Part shown: piece after piece, positions 39,714 to 44,924 of the stretch
How positions within the stretch are numbered: the first letter of the stretch is position 1
How the letters are laid out: each line of letters opens with the position of its first letter
Assembly: GCA_020723765.1 (NCBI GenBank)
Contig: DYIF01000019.1
Location: forward strand, 1 to 44,924
Direction of reading: 5' to 3'
DNA length: 44,924 nucleotides
DNA from: Elusimicrobium minutum
GTDB lineage: Bacteria; Elusimicrobiota; Elusimicrobia; Elusimicrobiales; UBA9959
The notes under the pieces: generated by a model
Told to the model about the DNA's origin: nothing
What the model saw: only the letters and a program-made list of their open reading frames with translations
Databases searched by the model: none
Position numbers and translations under genes: made by a program

Positions 39714-40682
39714 TATTTTCTTTATTCTGCGCAGATAATTGGCTATAGCATAAATTATATAAGATACTTTTGAAGGTAGTAATATTGCAGGAATGGTAAA
39801 TAACCAAAAATAAAGATAATTCTTATAAAGCGGATATAAAGTTTTAAAAAAATTTTCATTTTCCCCTTTGAACATTTGATTTTTAGCTCTAATAATATTT
39901 GCAGGGAAAAATGTAATCAACATTTTATTTTTTATAATTTTGAAATATTTAGGATTAACGCCCTTATTTTGATAAATATCAAACACTTTTTGTAGATTAT
40001 ACCCAAAAACACGACAAAGTTGATAGCCGCCAGTGTTTCCAGACTTAGCCGCTATAGAATAATATTTAATAAATATATTTTTTTCTGAGTTGAACAAAGC
40101 ATTAAAAGTCCAAGAGAGCTGAATCAAATTAGTATCTCTCATTGATTCTATGTCTATATCTTTCAAAGCTAATCTTTTATTTACTATTGTTGTAGATATA
40201 AAGGTAAGGAAATAACTCACTTTAGATAAAAAGGAATATATAGAACCATAAATAATAAATCCATCTTTGTTTGAGATAGGTTTTTCGTTTTTAAAGTCAT
40301 TAAGAAAAGGATACGAATTTAAAAATACAATACCATACTCTTCATTTGTTTTTAATACTTTTAATATTCTTTCTAAAGCTCCATCAACAACAATATCATC
40401 GTCACCAATAAGCCAAAAATATTTTCCATTAGCTAAATTAAAACATTGAATAAAATTATTGTCAGGACCAATATTTTTTTTATTTTTTATATAGTTTATA
40501 TTAAATCCCTTTTTTATATATTCTCTAACTACCGTCTCTGTATCATCAGAAGAATTATTATCTGAAACAACAAATTCTATATCGTCATAATTAACATTGG
40601 TTTGGCTAAATATGCTATTCAAACAAGAATTCAAATCCTTGGCCCGGTTATATGTAGGTATCGCAATTGTTAAAATTTTCAT
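39702..40682 (-). CDS. Glycosyltransferase family 2
   Basis: 326 residues, GT-A fold. ILTIAIPTYNRAKDLNSCLNSI (3-24), VVSDNNSSDDTE, KNIGPDNNFIQCF and YFWLIGDDDIV, where DDD is the metal-binding DXD motif (about 93-97). The layout is like abequosyltransferase/GT2 enzymes of O-antigen loci. Overlaps the flippase stop by ATGA and is probably co-transcribed with it. Acceptor and donor are unknown. Confidence 0.9.
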   Translation of the reverse strand: MKILTIAIPTYNRAKDLNSCLNSIFSQTNVNYDDIEFVVSDNNSSDDTETVVREYIKKGFNINYIKNKKNIGPDNNFIQCFNLANGKYFWLIGDDDIVVDGALERILKVLKTNEEYGIVFLNSYPFLNDFKNEKPISNKDGFIIYGSIYSFLSKVSYFLTFISTTIVNKRLALKDIDIESMRDTNLIQLSWTFNALFNSEKNIFIKYYSIAAKSGNTGGYQLCRVFGYNLQKVFDIYQNKGVNPKYFKIIKNKMLITFFPANIIRAKNQMFKGENENFFKTLYPLYKNYLYFWLFTIPAILLPSKVSYIIYAIANYLRRIKKILSI

Positions 40683-42001
40683 ATTATATTAAAATGCTCT
40701 TTCCTTTTTTTAGTAAATATTTTTATTATCCATGGTAGTCCCAAAAAATAACTTGTAAAAAATCCTAAAAAAATATAATCGAAATCAAGATATAAAGTGG
40801 TAACATAAGTAACAATAATTATATATATTGCGGAAATAATAGATGGCAAAACCATAGGTTCTTCTTTATGCGCCCTTAAATAAACGGCCAGCGAATTAAC
40901 TATAAGCTGGAAAAACCAGCCAAAAGCCAAAAAAAACATACCTTTAATACTGATAAATCTTTGCAACAAAGATATTTTATCTTTATAAAGTCCCAAAACA
41001 ATAAAAACAAAAATAATTCCAATAAAATAAGTTAAAGCAGAAAAAAAAGTATTTTTAAAAAACATATTATCAAGCTCTTTCCATTCTTTCTTTGAAATAA
41101 GCATATTAATTTTAGGGGTTACAACATAAAGCCATATATTCGAAAAAGCCAATAAACCCGAACAAAGAGTTACGCTAATTCCAATTTTCCCCGCCTCTAC
41201 AGGTCCATAATGATGAAAAGCAAGAGGAGTATACATCTGAAAAATAAAATAACCGCTTATCCAACTAAGCGAATAGCGACCGAGCAAAGGGAAAAATTCT
41301 TTTCCCCAAGAATATTCATATGACTTATACAATTTATAGAAAGAAACTATGTTTATTTTAAATCCGTACCAAATAACGATAAGCGTTACAATAGAAGAAA
41401 TTAGAAGCGAAATAGATAGAGCATATAATTTTAAATTAAAATAAAGAGAAAAAATCATTATAATTGTGTTTATAAAAACATTTAGAAATCTTATTTTTTG
41501 GCTTTTTCCAACCAAATTACATCCTTCCCAAAAATAAAGTATCGAATTATTGGCAAAGTTAATACCGGAAGATATGACATAAATAAGCCATGGGATTTTC
41601 CACGAAATATCATAATTTTTACCCGATATTACATAAAATCCAATAAAAAATATAATTGGAACAAAAATAAAAATTACTGCAGATATCCATTTAAGGCAAA
41701 AAAAGAAAAAACTTGCCAGTCTATTTAGTTTTTCTTGATCTCCGATTATTTCACCTTTATTTTCAAATCTAAGGAACGCGAACTCATGAGCGGCAAATTG
41801 CAATATTATTGTCGAAAACCCAGAATCTGCTATTACTATCAGAGCTGCTAAACTTATAAAAGAGAACCAATATCCCTGCTCCACATTATTAAGGAAAACA
41901 GGGACAAAAAAAAGCATAGATAGAATGTTAATAACCCTTGAGGATTGAAATAAGAAAGTAAAGAAATGAGAAGAATCTATTTTTTTAAAAATATTAGACA
42001 T
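40679..42001 (-). CDS. Polysaccharide flippase (Wzx/MATE-like)
   Basis: 440 residues with about 12 predicted transmembrane helices spread over the whole length (for example VINILSMLFFVPVFL, WFSFISLAALIVIAD, AVIFIFVPIIFFIGFYVI). The opening FTFLFQSSRVINILSMLFFVPVF and IILQFAAHE are typical of O-antigen flippases that move lipid-linked glycans across the inner membrane. ATG 42001 (MSNIFKK) is preferred over 42007 (MFMSN). It lies nine bases after the sulfatase-GDPD gene. Confidence 0.85.
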   Translation of the reverse strand: MSNIFKKIDSSHFFTFLFQSSRVINILSMLFFVPVFLNNVEQGYWFSFISLAALIVIADSGFSTIILQFAAHEFAFLRFENKGEIIGDQEKLNRLASFFFFCLKWISAVIFIFVPIIFFIGFYVISGKNYDISWKIPWLIYVISSGINFANNSILYFWEGCNLVGKSQKIRFLNVFINTIIMIFSLYFNLKLYALSISLLISSIVTLIVIWYGFKINIVSFYKLYKSYEYSWGKEFFPLLGRYSLSWISGYFIFQMYTPLAFHHYGPVEAGKIGISVTLCSGLLAFSNIWLYVVTPKINMLISKKEWKELDNMFFKNTFFSALTYFIGIIFVFIVLGLYKDKISLLQRFISIKGMFFLAFGWFFQLIVNSLAVYLRAHKEEPMVLPSIISAIYIIIVTYVTTLYLDFDYIFLGFFTSYFLGLPWIIKIFTKKRKEHFNII

Positions 42002-42010
42002 AAACAATAA

Positions 42011-44923
42011 TTATATTCTAATAGAGAATCTTGTCAATGGATCTATTAGAATAATTTGTATTCTTTCATCTTTTAACATTGTTATATTTTGCATTTTTTT
42101 AATCATATCAATATCGTCAATAGAAGGAATATTTTCTATTGCGAAAGTATTATATCTAATATTTTTCGCTAACAATGGTTCCAAATATTTTTTTACAAAA
42201 GGATATAAATAAGCATAGAAGCTTAAATCAGTTGATTTTTGTAATTTGATATCCTTTGCTATCCGCTCAGCCAATAAACGCAATTTTTTTTCTTCGTCTT
42301 GATCTGGTTTTACTTTCTTTATAATTTCATTTAAGTTATAATCAAATCCTCTGTTAATATCCTCTGGGGATAATTTCAGAAAAATATAATAACTTGCTTT
42401 CCAGCCATTTTCAACAAATTTTTTCATCTGGGGTGATATTAAAGTATTCTCTATCAATGTTCTTGATTTTAAATTATACTTTTTATCCAATTCATTTAAC
42501 CTTTGTATAACATTATCTATATCGCTTTCTTGCAATTCTTTCATATCAAGCCATATCATCTTTACCTTATCTAAAGGTATTTTAGAAAGATATTCGTCTA
42601 AATCTATACTATAAACTTTTTGAGGAGCATGCCCTATTCTCAAGTCAGAGGCTCTTACATTTATTTCAATAGTATCAAAACCTTCATTTAAACTTTCTAC
42701 TGCTGCTCCTATTGCATCTACATGTATAGCGCCAAAATATTTATCTGGATATATTTTTTTCAATCTATCTAAATTTTCTCTTTTGACTAAAAATGGATCA
42801 TCCTTTATTTTTTTCATATCTGAAGCAAAATAAAGACCTTTTTGTAATATATCTCCACGAGTTTTCATAGTTATAGCATTATTTAAATTAATAGAATAAT
42901 CATCTGAGAGTAAGTTATATTTATTGTCTTTTGCAAGATAGTCTATTCCCATTAAAGATAAAGCTGTATCAAAAAATAAATCTAGGGTAAATATAGCATC
43001 GGACTTTTTAGTTAATTGTTTTATAACTTTTGGATATTTTTTTTTGTAATCTTCAGAATATATTATAAAAAATGGGATTCTCACCATATCAAATGTAAAC
43101 ATAGACGCATCATGTTGCCTATTTCCATATACATCTTCTCCATGATCAGAAAAATATATGAACATCTTTTTTCTTTGAGGCATATTAACAAATAAATCAT
43201 ATATCTTATTTAATACCATATCAGTATATAAAATAGTATTATCATAATAGTTAAGAGTTTTTATTAGTTCTTCACCTTTAGAAACATTACCAACATATTC
43301 CTCTTTGCTATTATCAAAAGAATAATTAAAACCCTTAGGCAATCTTTTCTGATATTCAAAGTGAGAACCTATAATATGCACTATGATTAAATTGTTTTCA
43401 TTGATGTTAATTTTAGATAATATTCGAGAAAGAGGTTTTATTAAATACATATCGTCTATCATATTCTGGGATTTAGTGAAAAAAGAGTAATCTGCTTCCT
43501 TGGCTATAGCTGTTAATGGATTATCGACAAAACTAAATTGTCCTTGATTACTTAACCAGTAAACTTTAAATCCTGCTTTTTTCGCTACCTGGACCAATGA
43601 TTCCGAAATAAATTCATTTTTATCATTATATTGATTAGCTGAAGTCAATGCTTTAAGCAAAGATGGGACAGTATGACTGAAAGGAGAATACACATTATTT
43701 AAAAATATACTATTTTTCTCCTTTTCTTTTATCTGTCTTGCCCAAGGAGTAGTGTCTCTAAAATAACCATAACTCGACCAATGAAAACGATTTGCAGATT
43801 CTCCCATAATAATAAAATAGAGCTCACCTTTCTCTTTTTTATAAGCTTCTGGTATTTTTATCTGTGAACGCATTAAAGAGGCTTTTTTAAATTCTGATTT
43901 TATATCTTTAATTCTCGCTATAGCCTGTTTGTAATTATATATGTCTGAACTTGATTGGGAAAACAACAACAATAATAAAGATATAAAAATTGAAAATGAA
44001 ATAAAAACAAATTTTGGTTTTAGCAATATATTATTTTTAATTGTACGATAAAAGCAATTAGCATATAAAATCATTGAAAAGATAGCTATAGAAATAGAAA
44101 ATAATATCTCTTTAAAAGTAAAAGATGCAAAAACAAATTGATATACTTCATTTATATTACTTTGAAAAATTGCAGTTATTTCTTCACTTCCTAATAAATT
44201 ACTTATACCTAATTTATATTTATATATTGAAATGAAAGTTAAAGCTGAAAATACTATAAATATTGCAAATTCTATTAATGTAATTAATATATTTCTAAAT
44301 ATCTTTACATGTAAATTTGAAATAATGTAAATAAAAATAGTTATTATAGTAAAATGCAAAAAAAACATTGATAAATATCCCATTAGACTTAAATCGTTAA
44401 ATTGAATAATTTTCGCAAATATAAAAGAACAGATTATTATTTCAGGGAAAAATGGTATTCGCATACGAATATCTAATAGGTAAAAGATAAATAAAATTAA
44501 AGCAGTAATCTCCCAACGAAGTATTATGCTATATTTAGTTTCTAAAATTATAGGACTAAAACTTAATTTGGTCAATATAAAGACGATAACGGCACAAATA
44601 AACCATTTCAAATTTTTAATATTAAAATATTGAGTAATTTTTCTGCTAACCTTTATAGTATAACACAAGATTATTTCATAAAATAGATATTTTAAAAATC
44701 TATTAGCATAATTATTTAATTCATCAATTAGAAATGACGTTTCACCAAAACTTAATATAAAAAGGATTAATATAAAGATAAATAGCTGCCATAAAATGAA
44801 AACCAATAATTCGGATAATATACTATCTCCTATTTTTATAGTAAAATCTCTTATTTCTCCATTAAAAACCCTATCTTTTGTAAAACCAGCGCCCACTAAC
44901 ACATTATCTATTACATAGCTCAT
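42011..44923 (-). CDS. EptA-like phosphoethanolamine transferase fused to a GDPD-like domain (at window edge)
   Basis: At least 970 residues; the first Met is at the window edge, so the N-terminus may be incomplete. Residues 35-325 hold about eight to ten transmembrane helices. Residues 365-665 are an alkaline-phosphatase-fold sulfatase/EptA domain: IMGESAN (372-378, metal Glu375), FSHTVPSLL (415-423, likely nucleophile Thr418), VHIIGSHFEY (515-524) and YFSDHGED (590-597, metal Asp593/His594). Residues 725-970 resemble a glycerophosphodiester phosphodiesterase barrel (IHVDAIGAAVESLNEGFDTIEINV, GHAPQ, IWLDMKE). An Asn replaces the second acidic residue of the usual E-x-D, so activity there is uncertain. 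Likely modifies a surface glycolipid with a phosphodiester group. Followed nine bases later by the flippase gene. Confidence 0.8.
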   Translation of the reverse strand: MSYVIDNVLVGAGFTKDRVFNGEIRDFTIKIGDSILSELLVFILWQLFIFILILFILSFGETSFLIDELNNYANRFLKYLFYEIILCYTIKVSRKITQYFNIKNLKWFICAVIVFILTKLSFSPIILETKYSIILRWEITALILFIFYLLDIRMRIPFFPEIIICSFIFAKIIQFNDLSLMGYLSMFFLHFTIITIFIYIISNLHVKIFRNILITLIEFAIFIVFSALTFISIYKYKLGISNLLGSEEITAIFQSNINEVYQFVFASFTFKEILFSISIAIFSMILYANCFYRTIKNNILLKPKFVFISFSIFISLLLLLFSQSSSDIYNYKQAIARIKDIKSEFKKASLMRSQIKIPEAYKKEKGELYFIIMGESANRFHWSSYGYFRDTTPWARQIKEKEKNSIFLNNVYSPFSHTVPSLLKALTSANQYNDKNEFISESLVQVAKKAGFKVYWLSNQGQFSFVDNPLTAIAKEADYSFFTKSQNMIDDMYLIKPLSRILSKININENNLIIVHIIGSHFEYQKRLPKGFNYSFDNSKEEYVGNVSKGEELIKTLNYYDNTILYTDMVLNKIYDLFVNMPQRKKMFIYFSDHGEDVYGNRQHDASMFTFDMVRIPFFIIYSEDYKKKYPKVIKQLTKKSDAIFTLDLFFDTALSLMGIDYLAKDNKYNLLSDDYSINLNNAITMKTRGDILQKGLYFASDMKKIKDDPFLVKRENLDRLKKIYPDKYFGAIHVDAIGAAVESLNEGFDTIEINVRASDLRIGHAPQKVYSIDLDEYLSKIPLDKVKMIWLDMKELQESDIDNVIQRLNELDKKYNLKSRTLIENTLISPQMKKFVENGWKASYYIFLKLSPEDINRGFDYNLNEIIKKVKPDQDEEKKLRLLAERIAKDIKLQKSTDLSFYAYLYPFVKKYLEPLLAKNIRYNTFAIENIPSIDDIDMIKKMQNITMLKDERIQIILIDPLTRFSIRI

Positions 44924-44924
44924 A

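Overview
The window is a 44.9-kb, very AT-rich, densely coded bacterial chromosome segment. It comes from a diderm: two secreted outer-membrane beta-barrels, a large metallopeptidase with a predicted C-terminal barrel, an AsmA-like protein, and a polyprenyl-phosphate sugar transferase/flippase/glycosyltransferase set. Core genes use the Ile codon AUA very heavily, and housekeeping operons carry good Shine-Dalgarno (SD) sequences. Many single genes instead have a TATAAT-like -10 box placed so that transcription should begin on the first base of the start codon (leaderless mRNAs). I cannot name the phylum from sequence alone; an uncultured AT-rich diderm lineage such as Elusimicrobiota is a guess.

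Layout. 1-4.7 kb: acylphosphatase - sigma-70 factor - adenine phosphoribosyltransferase operon, tRNA-Arg(CCU) with a partial duplication of its 3' end, a TPR membrane protein, and an SDR/DUF2867 protein. 4.7-8.1 kb: a highly expressed porin-like gene with consensus promoter, SD and terminator; a REP-associated tyrosine transposase with an 18-bp repeat pair upstream; a second outer-membrane protein. 8.1-11 kb: a leaderless winged-helix-like gene, a 790-bp gap rich in hairpins, a small membrane protein and a HEAT-repeat lipoprotein-like/periplasmic protein on the minus strand. 11-22.6 kb: one minus-strand run of eight nearly or actually overlapping genes: smc, metallophosphoesterase, receiver-only regulator, three xanthine-dehydrogenase-type subunits interrupted by a FlgO/CsgG-like protein, and a secreted peptidase-propeller-barrel protein. 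22.6-25.4 kb: DUF2905, AsmA-like and dihydrolipoamide-dehydrogenase-like genes.

25.4-37.6 kb is an accessory island. It holds three AAA/DUF4143-type ATPases, a WG-repeat secreted protein, a PaaX-like regulator (winged helix plus Cas2-like fold) flanked by two copies of a ~110-bp block of palindromes, a polyprenyl-phosphate sugar-1-P transferase, two head-to-tail HEPN/nucleotidyltransferase modules of opposite gene order, and a Fic AMPylase-type protein. A ~42-bp direct repeat brackets the Fic + ATPase segment. 37.6-44.9 kb is a surface-glycan locus: two GT2 glycosyltransferases, a small ArsR-like regulator, a decapitated glycosyltransferase remnant, a hexapeptide acetyltransferase, a flippase, and a phosphoethanolamine-transferase-like sulfatase-fold enzyme fused to a GDPD-like domain that reaches the window edge.

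Most noteworthy candidates: (i) the PaaX-like gene with four GATCGG-centred palindromes in two duplicated blocks; (ii) systematic leaderless initiation; (iii) the direct-repeat-bounded Fic/ATPase module next to tandem HEPN-MNT pairs; (iv) the tRNA-Arg 3'-end duplication; (v) two unusual multidomain fusions (peptidase-propeller-barrel; EptA-GDPD). All functional assignments are from reading motifs by eye; no database search was possible.
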